Positions 31,493-37,664 of a stretch of 37,664 nucleotides of DNA are shown here, piece after piece; position 1 is the stretch's first letter; each line of letters opens with the position of its first letter. A model generated the notes under the pieces. The model was not told the origin of the DNA. It saw only the letters and a list, made by a program, of their open reading frames with translations, and searched no databases. Origin of the DNA: Chloroflexota bacterium (GTDB lineage Bacteria > Chloroflexota > Dehalococcoidia > SM23-28-2 > RBG-16-64-32); contig JACZRQ010000014.1 in the NCBI GenBank assembly GCA_022574655.1, positions 1 through 37,664 on the forward strand. The letters run 5' to 3'. The position numbers and the translations under genes are program-made.

Positions 31493-32896
31493 ATGCCGGA
31501 GGTAACTCTCCCCTACGGTGACTCCACTATCCGCGCCGAACTGCCGGACGATACCATCATCGTCGGCGCCCAGACGGGCGCCCGTCCGGGCGGCGGAAAC
31601 GGTTCGGCACCGCGAGTCACGGCCGCTCCCGATCAGAAAGCCGCCGTCCGCGACGCCCTCGCCACCCCCATCGGCCTGCCCCGCGTCGGAAAGCTCGTCC
31701 AACCGGGCAACAAAGTACTAATCGCCTTCGACGACCCAACCGCGCCCGCATTCGGAAACGTCCGCAGCCTCGCCATAGAGGCGATCCTCGAAGAGCTTCG
31801 GGAGGCGGGCGTGCCGGAGGAGAACGTCACCCTCGTCTGCGCCAACGCCCTCCACCGCAAGTGGACGCGCGACGAACTGGCCCGCATTCTCGGTCAAGAC
31901 CTCGTCGACCGCTTTGGCGACCGCCTGCAGTGTCACGACGCCGAAGACCCCGACAACATCGTCCAACTCGGCGCAACCGAGTCCGGCTACGACGTCGACA
32001 TTCACCGCCTCGTCGTCGATACGGATCTCACCATCTACGTCAACGCCGCCAACCACCTCGGCTTCAACGGCGGCTGGAAGTCCGTCGCCGTCGGCCTTTC
32101 CACCTGGCGCTCCATTCGTCACACCCACAACCCAGACGGCATGTCGATGTCCGTCCGCGGCAACCGCATGCACCACGTCTTCGAGGAGCAGGGCCGTTAC
32201 CTCGAACGGAAGCTCGGACGCCGCGTCTTCAAGTTCGAGACCATCCTCGCCAACCCGGCGATGATCGGCCGCGTCTGGGCCGGCGGCGTCGACGAGACTC
32301 GCGCCGCCGCCATGGAGTACCAGGCGTCGCTGCACAAGCCCCGCCGTGAGCAGGCGGGCGAGAAGGCAGACATCATCGTCTATGGCATCCCCAACTGGAG
32401 CCCCTACGCCACCTACGCCAGCATGAACCCCATCCTCACGCTGATCTCTTCCGCTCTCGGCTACCTCGGCGGCTACATCGAAGCGCTCGGAAAGCCCGGC
32501 TGCTCCGTCATCATCGCCACGCCCTGCCCCGAGCAGTGGGACATGGAGCACCACCCCTCGTACAAGGAAGTTTGGGAGCGGGTACTGCCCACATCGAAGG
32601 ACCCGTACGAGATCACCGCGCGCTTCGGCGACGAGTTCGCCACACGTCAGGACTACATCGAGATGTACCGTAACGGCGTCGCCTTCCACCCCATTCACGG
32701 CATCCTCGCCATCCACCCCCTTAAACGGCTCAAACACGCCGGCCGGATCTACATCGCCGCGCCCGACGACCACAAGATCCCCGAGCACGTCGGCTTCACT
32801 CCCGCCAACACCATCGAAGACGCCATCACCGAAGCCCGCAAGCACCACGGCCCGGACCCCACCATCGCCTGCATCCGCAACCCCATGGGGGCCTAG
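31493..32896 (+). CDS. LarA-like protein (lactate racemase/DUF2088 family)
   Basis: The 467-aa product has the LarA layout: a first His in CANALHRKWTRDELARILG (H121), then YVNAANHLGFNGGWKSVAVGL with H188 and K196, and H210/H212. In true LarA the Lys of GGRK holds the nickel-pincer cofactor; here it is GGWK and the His-Lys spacing is 8 instead of 10. It may be a nickel-pincer racemase or epimerase with another substrate. larB, larC and larE are not nearby. The orphan nuclease-like gene starts 4 bases after its stop. Confidence 0.8.
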   Translation: MPEVTLPYGDSTIRAELPDDTIIVGAQTGARPGGGNGSAPRVTAAPDQKAAVRDALATPIGLPRVGKLVQPGNKVLIAFDDPTAPAFGNVRSLAIEAILEELREAGVPEENVTLVCANALHRKWTRDELARILGQDLVDRFGDRLQCHDAEDPDNIVQLGATESGYDVDIHRLVVDTDLTIYVNAANHLGFNGGWKSVAVGLSTWRSIRHTHNPDGMSMSVRGNRMHHVFEEQGRYLERKLGRRVFKFETILANPAMIGRVWAGGVDETRAAAMEYQASLHKPRREQAGEKADIIVYGIPNWSPYATYASMNPILTLISSALGYLGGYIEALGKPGCSVIIATPCPEQWDMEHHPSYKEVWERVLPTSKDPYEITARFGDEFATRQDYIEMYRNGVAFHPIHGILAIHPLKRLKHAGRIYIAAPDDHKIPEHVGFTPANTIEDAITEARKHHGPDPTIACIRNPMGA

Positions 32897-32899
32897 GGC

Positions 32900-33742
32900 G
32901 TGGGTGGGCCGGACGCTGATTCCGAGCAACTCACTGACCCTGCCCTAGATAAGCGCGTCGAAGACCTTAGGAGCTTCTTCGAAGACCCTAATCACTGGAT
33001 CTACTTATCAAAAGGCACTCCGTCGAACATCAACCCTAGCTCGGTCTATCACATTACCCAGCTCCAAGTACTATTTGAAGATCGGTACTTCCACAAATTG
33101 ACATACCGAGCGATACAGCGTCTTATCGATGAGGACTTTCTCTCGTCCCGACGCGAGAAGTCTGGCTCGATCACCTTCGTCCTTGTTTGGCGACGGAATG
33201 TCAGGTACGTCGAGCGTCCGATCAAAGCTCATCTCGATCTTGCCACAGAATACGCCGAAGAGACTGTGAGCAAGGCCGTCGGGAGATACGCGGAAACGCT
33301 AGTCTCGTTCGGACTACGTGCGCTAGGCCTGCAGATCCACTCACGAAACACGAACAAATATAACGGCAAGGCTTGGTCGAAATCTCAGCACGACTTGGAC
33401 TTCATCGTTGAAGGCCCGAATGCAGCTTACGGTGTCGAGGTGAAGAACACTTTCGACTACATGCCAATGAATGAATTCTCCATCAAGCTAGATATGTGCA
33501 ACGAACTCGGCCTCATCCCTTTATTCATAGTCCGCAGTCGGGATAGCATCCAGTGGCGTGACACGCGGGAAAGACACGGCCTCATCTACATGTTCAAGTC
33601 CAAAATCTTCCCGCCCGGCTACGACGACCTCGTAAGTCGAATGTGGCAGGACATGCGACTGCCGGTGACTATCTGGGACGACTGGAGGCCCAGCTTCTAC
33701 GACACCCTCTCATCATTCCTCCAACGGGGCAATACTTCTTAA
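32900..33742 (+). CDS. Orphan winged-helix + PD-(D/E)XK nuclease-like protein
   Basis: The 280-aa product has an N-terminal winged-helix pattern (~residues 45-100: FHKLTYRAIQRLIDEDFLSSR...GSITFVLVWRR). A C-terminal restriction-nuclease core follows: an acidic residue in VGRYAETLVSFGLRALG, D in SQHDLDFIV, and V-E-V-K-N as the ExK half. Base and codon use look more AT-rich than in neighbours, which suggests transfer. There is no methylase or helicase partner. The start is GTG 32900. It may be a solitary type IV-like or repair nuclease, or a wHTH-nuclease regulator. No family was named with confidence. Confidence 0.6.
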   Translation: MGGPDADSEQLTDPALDKRVEDLRSFFEDPNHWIYLSKGTPSNINPSSVYHITQLQVLFEDRYFHKLTYRAIQRLIDEDFLSSRREKSGSITFVLVWRRNVRYVERPIKAHLDLATEYAEETVSKAVGRYAETLVSFGLRALGLQIHSRNTNKYNGKAWSKSQHDLDFIVEGPNAAYGVEVKNTFDYMPMNEFSIKLDMCNELGLIPLFIVRSRDSIQWRDTRERHGLIYMFKSKIFPPGYDDLVSRMWQDMRLPVTIWDDWRPSFYDTLSSFLQRGNTS

Positions 33743-33810
33743 TGGGGGTTCGCAAATCCCTATCTGATCTACCTCTTATATCGTGAATTCAGAGCCTAAT
33801 TCACACATCC

Positions 33811-34533
33811 TTAATACTCCCCCCAGAACTTCTCCAGCGCCTCCGCCGTCTCCTTCGGCTTCTGCACCGGCCACCAGTGGCTACACCCCTTGTGCTCCAG
33901 TGTCTGTGCCTTCGTCCGCGCCGCCAGCTTCCTGTGGATATCCGACGACATGTACGGATCGTTCTCCCCCCACAGCACCAGCCCAGGGCGAGAAACGCCA
34001 TCCATTGCCGGCCCCCATTCGACGCCGATGTTCACGGCTGACCGGTACAGCGGCAGGATCGCCGCCTTCATCCGGTCGTCGATTCGCTCTGCGGACGCGC
34101 GAGCCTTGTCCTCCGCCACTCCCTCGGCCGTAAGCACCGCGACCATCGCGTCCACAGTCATGCCATCCATGAACTGCTCGCCCACCCCCGGCGTCTGCCA
34201 CATCTTCGCCGCCGCGTGCCATTCGTAACTTTCGTCGATCGCGCCGCCGCCCGCGGCCCACGTCCTGATCAGCTCCGGCCGCTGCGACACGACCCGCTCC
34301 GAAAGAAGCGCCCCCCAATCGTGCCCGACGAGGTCGACCGGCTCACCGATCTTCTCGATCTCGTCGGCCAGCCAGTCCGCGTACTCTCCCATCGTCGACC
34401 CGAACCCATCCGGCGCGTCGGCACCGAACCCCGGCAGCGAAACCGCGACAGTGTCCTTTCGCGACAGTTTCGCCAGCACGTCATCCCAGATGTGCTTCGT
34501 GTCCGGCACTCCGTGAACAAATACTGCAACCAT
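33811..34533 (-). CDS. Alpha/beta hydrolase (haloalkane dehalogenase/epoxide hydrolase-like)
   Basis: The 240-aa product has the catalytic elements: oxyanion HG in FVHGVPDTKHIW, the nucleophile Asp in VGHDWGALL, an acid in WGENDPYM and the His in CSHWWPVQKP. Asp in G-H-D-W-G separates it from serine hydrolases and fits haloalkane dehalogenases or epoxide hydrolases; the substrate is unknown. AAGGAAGAAG precedes the ATG. It is third in the minus-strand operon after GH1. Confidence 0.87.
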   Translation of the reverse strand: MVAVFVHGVPDTKHIWDDVLAKLSRKDTVAVSLPGFGADAPDGFGSTMGEYADWLADEIEKIGEPVDLVGHDWGALLSERVVSQRPELIRTWAAGGGAIDESYEWHAAAKMWQTPGVGEQFMDGMTVDAMVAVLTAEGVAEDKARASAERIDDRMKAAILPLYRSAVNIGVEWGPAMDGVSRPGLVLWGENDPYMSSDIHRKLAARTKAQTLEHKGCSHWWPVQKPKETAEALEKFWGEY

Positions 34534-34568
34534 TCTTCTTCCTTCTTCCGCTCTTCCAGCTTCCTCGC

Positions 34569-35858
34569 CTACTCTAGATATTGCTCCGCCAACCCCTCAG
34601 TCACCGCGTTCGCCTCCGCCATCTCCTTGAACACATAAGCGCTCGGCTTCGGCACTCGCTTCAGGTCATCGCCTTCCGTCGCGATCAGCCCAAACTTCTG
34701 CCGGTAGCCCTCCGCCCACTCGAAGTTATCCGTCGAACTCCAGTGCAGGTACGACCTAACATCGACTCCGTTCTGGATCGCGCGGTGGACCTCTCGCAGA
34801 TGCCGTACCACGTACGAGCATCGCTGCCCGTCATCGTCCGTGCCGATACCGTTCTCAGTGATGTACACCGGCTTTCCGTACTGCTTCAGACGCAGCATGT
34901 TCTGGTAGAACCCCTCCGGGTACACCTCCCAACCCATCGTGCTCCGTTCTGAGTCCATCGGCGGCGGGATCTGTCGCAGACCCATCACTCCGCCCGCCTT
35001 CGCGATCACGCTACGCGAGTAGTAGTTGAGCCCGATGATGTCCCACGCGCCTTTCAGCCCGTCGACCGACTCCCCGTCACCCGCCGGCGGCCCGATGATG
35101 CCGTCGCGGATCCCGTCCAGCCAGTAGCCGTTCCAGTACTGATCGAATGACTGCGCCGCCTCCTTGTCGTCGTCGGAATCGCTTGCCGGCATCACGTACG
35201 TCATGTTGATTACGGGGCCGATGATCGGTTTGTGCGGCGCGTTCGCCCGGATCGCGTTATGCATCCGTCCCAGCGAGAGCAGGATGTTCTTCGCCGCCTT
35301 CATCGCCAGCCTGAAGTCTCGTTTCGCCGGCGGATGTACCCCAGCGATGTACGACGCCGCCGGCAGAACCGGCGGTTCGTTGATCGTCAGCCAGAACGGG
35401 ACCGCGTCGCCAAGCTCTTTCGCCATGTGACCAGCGAAGCGCTCCAGCAAGTCCGGCGCCTTCGGACTCGTCCAACCGCCCTGGTCTTCGAACCAGATCG
35501 GATTCGTGAAGTGGTGCAGAGTGACGAACGGTGTCAGCCCATGCTTGTGCAACGACTCCAACACGCGCTTGTAGTGGTCGACCTCTTTCCCGTCCCAGCG
35601 GCCCTCTTCCGGCTCAATCCGGCTCCATTCGATCGAGAACCGATGTGAGTTGTGCCCAAGCTCCCGTTGCAAAGCGAAGTCCTCGTCGAAGCGGTTGTAG
35701 TGGTCGCAGGCGATCCCCGACGTCGTACCGTCCTTGATGTTGCCGCCTTCCTGCTCCCACGCCCACCACTGGTTGTTCCTGCAGCCACCTTCCACCTGGT
35801 GCGACGCCGTCGCCGTTCCCCAGTAGAACCCGTCCGGAAATTTCAGGGCTTCTCCCAC
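34569..35858 (-). CDS. Family 1 glycoside hydrolase (beta-glucosidase type)
   Basis: The 429-aa product is a GH1 TIM barrel. FPDGFYWGTATASHQVEGG is the family N-terminal signature. The acid/base Glu161 lies in LTINEP and the nucleophile Glu335 in YITENG. HRFSIEWSRI and WSSTDNFEWAEGY are the sugar-binding segments. There is no signal peptide, so it acts in the cytoplasm. GTG 35858 starts it, 14 bases after the selenoprotein stop. Confidence 0.95.
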   Translation of the reverse strand: MGEALKFPDGFYWGTATASHQVEGGCRNNQWWAWEQEGGNIKDGTTSGIACDHYNRFDEDFALQRELGHNSHRFSIEWSRIEPEEGRWDGKEVDHYKRVLESLHKHGLTPFVTLHHFTNPIWFEDQGGWTSPKAPDLLERFAGHMAKELGDAVPFWLTINEPPVLPAASYIAGVHPPAKRDFRLAMKAAKNILLSLGRMHNAIRANAPHKPIIGPVINMTYVMPASDSDDDKEAAQSFDQYWNGYWLDGIRDGIIGPPAGDGESVDGLKGAWDIIGLNYYSRSVIAKAGGVMGLRQIPPPMDSERSTMGWEVYPEGFYQNMLRLKQYGKPVYITENGIGTDDDGQRCSYVVRHLREVHRAIQNGVDVRSYLHWSSTDNFEWAEGYRQKFGLIATEGDDLKRVPKPSAYVFKEMAEANAVTEGLAEQYLE

Positions 35859-35872
35859 TCCCTCAATCCTCT

Positions 35873-36751
35873 CTAATTCCTCTGCGCCCGATCGCGTTCT
35901 TGCGCCGCCTTCTTGGCCTGAGCCAGCATCATCCCCACTATCGGCGATGCCTCGGACGGATGCCAGTCTTTCCTCGCCACGTCAAACTCTTGCGGCCACT
36001 CAACGTCAAGCTCGCGGATCTCTTCCGGTTCCTTCGCCTCTTCCAGAAGCGATAGCGCCGCCTCGATGACCTGCTTCTGCATCGGCCGGTCTTCCGGATA
36101 CCCAAGCATGTGTCCGTACGGAAACTCGACCGCAACAGTCCTCGGCACTCCGACAGCCGAAAAGAACGGTCCGTTCGTCACCAACACCGTGCTCAGACCG
36201 CTCTCTTCGAACACGCGCGCCAACACGGGCGCGCTCCGGCAACAGTCCGGTCAGGCGGGTGTGAGCAGGATCGCATCGACCTCCTCTTCCTTCATCAGGC
36301 TCGCCGCCTCCGGCCCGTACTTCTCGCGCCACTCGGTCGTGTTCGGCTGGTAGCCCATGAACGACAGGTTCGTCTCCGCCAACGACCCGATCCGGCCCTC
36401 TGTCTCCAGTTCGAGAAAACGATGTACCGGCAACTGGATGTTCATGTCCAGCTGGATATCGCGATTGTTGATGTGCAGGTGGCTCGTCCCGATCTGTCCT
36501 TGTTCGACATCACGCGGGATACGCCGGAACGTCGGGTCGCCCCACATCGGTTCGCGCTTCTCGCGCTCCGCGTCGAACGGCGGCTCCGCCCCCTTCACGT
36601 AGATCCCAGCCGTCGTCACCAGCGCGACTTTTGATTCGTTCAGCGGCTTCGCAAGCGGCGTCCAGGGTACAGGCTCCTGTCTCGTGATCGGCTGCGACTT
36701 GAAGTAGCCGGTCAGCGATCGGGGCAGATACTTGAAACTATCAACGGACAT
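35873..36751 (-). CDS. GrdB-like (glycine/sarcosine/betaine/D-proline reductase B family) selenoprotein with TGA = Sec
   Basis: Read through the in-frame TGA at 36251-36253 this is 292 aa. MSVDSFKYLPRSLTGYF and AGIYVKGAEPPFD match the GRDB family N-terminus. Residues 161-171 are ILLTPA-U167-P-D-C170-C. The sequence after TGA is a normal family continuation (APVLARVFEESGLSTVLVTN, VAVEFPYGHMLGYPEDRP). Sec replaces the first Cys of a C-x-x-C-like pair. Known members use selenium to cleave C-N bonds in amino-acid derivatives, but the substrate here is not defined and no other grd/prd genes are present. ATG 36751 is set by AAGGAG; the frame is open back to 36811. It heads the operon with GH1 and the alpha/beta hydrolase. 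Confidence 0.82.
36215..36234 (-). promoter_or_regulatory. Candidate bacterial SECIS hairpin for the TGA at 36251-36253
   Basis: On the minus strand GCGCGCC and GGCGCGC form a perfect 7-bp stem around the loop CGTGTT. The loop begins 24 nt after the TGA and has G at its second position. This fits the bSECIS consensus. CCGG-ACTGTTG-CCGG between it and the TGA is a smaller second hairpin. Confidence 0.7.
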
Positions 36752-36919
36752 ACGAGGGCTCCTTCCGCTCGCCATTCTAGCAGCATCCGCTCCTTGCCCA
36801 GAGGCTTTCATCCAACCATTACGGAACGTTAACTAGCCCCTTACCAGACATAGGCAACGTGGCCCACGCCGAAAGAATCCTACCTAGGCACACACAAAAA
36901 ACATTCAGCGGGGACACAC

Positions 36920-37522
36920 GTGGCACTACGGCAAGAACTCGACGGGCTATACATACCGAACGACGAACGCGACCTCGCTCTTATCCAGCGTAGAGCGGAC
37001 CGGCTGGAGAAGAAGGTTCGCACCTGGGCCAGATCCGTCGTTCGCGTCCTTCCTCGCGGCCTATCGATGCTCGAGGATGAGACTCAGATACTGACCCTCT
37101 TCCTTGCCCAGCAGCACCGCGTCAACCTCGAACTCGACGCCCAGTACCCAAACACCAGCATCGCCGGCACGCTGGCCCGCATCCTCCCCTTTGTCGAAGG
37201 CCCGGACGACCCCGACACCGTCTTGGCGATCCACCCCATCGTCACCACCCAACTCGACTCGGACCTCGAACGCGCCTGTGCCCACTTCTGCAACGACCGC
37301 GGTGTCGAGCCCATGAGCGACGCAGCCATCGAATGGCGCGCGGCCATCCGCTACCTCGGCCAGTCCATCTACCACATCGCGAGCGAGGTCGGCGACGTCA
37401 AACGCCAGTTCGCTGATTCTCCGCGACGCTTCGAGCTCGCGCTCATCTCGCGTGACCTCGCCAGCGAGATCGTCGACCGGCGCAGCACTATGCTCGCCGC
37501 CTTCCGCCCCAGCGCCGTCTAA
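36920..37522 (+). CDS. Unrecognised helical protein (200 aa)
   Basis: The product is predicted all-helical with many Arg and Glu, and begins MALRQELDGLYIPNDERDLALIQRRADRLEKKVRTW. No catalytic motif or membrane helix is seen. Segments such as ATIEWRAAIRYLGQSIYHIASEVGDVKRQF in similar form occur in helical bundle proteins, but no family is certain. The start is GTG 36920 with GGGGA upstream. A GGAACGTTAACT sequence lies ~90 bases before it, like the half-sites at 26924-26940. Confidence 0.6.
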   Translation: MALRQELDGLYIPNDERDLALIQRRADRLEKKVRTWARSVVRVLPRGLSMLEDETQILTLFLAQQHRVNLELDAQYPNTSIAGTLARILPFVEGPDDPDTVLAIHPIVTTQLDSDLERACAHFCNDRGVEPMSDAAIEWRAAIRYLGQSIYHIASEVGDVKRQFADSPRRFELALISRDLASEIVDRRSTMLAAFRPSAV

Positions 37523-37540
37523 CCGCACGCTCACCCTTCC

Positions 37541-37574
37541 CCGCTCATCCTGAGGCTCTCGAAGGACTGAGCGG
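37541..37574. repeat. Palindromic intergenic hairpin (REP-like), possible terminator
   Basis: CCGCTCATCCT (37541-37551) pairs with AGGACTGAGCGG (37563-37574) with a single bulged C. The loop is GAGGCTCTCGA. Sequences of the form TCATCCTGAG...CTCTCGAAGGA are common intergenic repeats in many bacteria. It follows the 36920 gene at once and could end it. Confidence 0.65.
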
Positions 37575-37640
37575 AGCACGAACGATCGCCCCCCGTGTCA
37601 CGCGCCCCCTTCCCTCTTCCTCCTTCCTTCCTCCTCGCCC

Positions 37641-37646
37641 TATACT
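37641..37646 (+). promoter_or_regulatory. -10 element of the last gene; leaderless
   Basis: TATACT lies 6 bases before ATG 37653, the same near-leaderless arrangement as at 31478-31493. Confidence 0.5.
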
Positions 37647-37652
37647 CCCCCC

Positions 37653-37664
37653 ATGCCCCCCCTC
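37653..37664 (+). CDS. Start of a gene cut by the window edge
   Basis: Only ATG and three codons (Pro-Pro-Leu) are inside. It is supported only by the -10 placed as in other leaderless genes here. Nothing can be said of its function. Confidence 0.35.

Noticed and set aside
30149-31702. Long minus-strand open frame (517 aa) opposite TadG paralog 2
   Set aside because: It mirrors the codon pattern of the plus-strand gene, is rich in Val/Asp/Gly and has no domain. The opposite strand has clear family sequence.
31718-32929. Long minus-strand open frame (403 aa) opposite the larA-like gene
   Set aside because: It is a high-GC shadow frame; the plus strand has conserved LarA motifs and a promoter.

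Overview
The window reads as chromosomal DNA (roughly 60% GC) from a free-living bacterium. Phylum is inferred, not proven. Lipoproteins of the ACGGG type, dockerin-bearing secreted proteins, Tad-like surface proteins, frequent GTG/TTG starts, near-leaderless promoters, a LarA-like protein and a GrdB-like protein together suggest Chloroflexota, close to Dehalococcoidia/SAR202-type lineages. No phage, plasmid, IS or CRISPR is visible.

Layout. 1-2.1 kb (minus): a gene cut by the window edge and a long fused gene, both of the alkylhydroperoxidase-related (seleno)protein family. 2.1-4 kb: a DinB-like gene, then a nitroreductase with a short integrase-domain-like gene. 4.1-7.5 kb: an ECF sigma factor with a palindromic operator in its promoter, gap, a redoxin lipoprotein and a convergent cupredoxin. 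7.6-11.2 kb: ffh-rpsP-khpA-rimM, then tRNA-Ala(CGC), a 49-aa membrane protein and tRNA-Arg(CCT). 11.2-19.7 kb: two large dockerin-bearing secreted proteins, an enoyl-CoA hydratase, a translationally coupled EAL-CBS pair and a cyclase-family hydrolase. 20-26.7 kb: a DEGD-box RNA helicase, a TauE/SafE permease and a cell-surface glycan cluster (GT2, two GT-C membrane proteins, GtrA). 27.1-31.4 kb: a Tad/TadG-like surface locus with a tandem gene duplication. 31.5-33.7 kb: a LarA-like gene and an orphan wHTH-PD-(D/E)XK protein. 33.8-36.8 kb (minus): a GrdB-like selenoprotein, GH1 and alpha/beta hydrolase in one operon. An unrecognised helical protein and the first codons of another gene close the window.

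The main discovery is two probable selenoprotein genes that look like truncated or split ORFs. In the first, an in-frame TGA at 754-756 falls exactly at the second redox position of an AhpD CxxC-xxx-H motif (C-F-Y-U-T-A-A-H). In the second, a TGA at 36251-36253 falls in a U-P-D-C motif of a GrdB-like protein. Both are followed, at the right distance, by hairpins fitting the bacterial SECIS consensus. The first is also fused to an N-terminal metallophosphoesterase-like lipoprotein domain whose metal ligands are largely lost.

Regulatory structure is unusually readable. There is a perfect 14-bp palindrome inside the ECF promoter spacer, a 16-bp direct repeat 31 bp apart at the ffh promoter, and a 105-bp promoter/leader module duplicated in front of two membrane glycan genes. 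Three CCTNAACC boxes at exact 11-bp spacing are conserved upstream of both duplicated TadG-like genes, the pattern of an OmpR/PhoB-type response regulator site.
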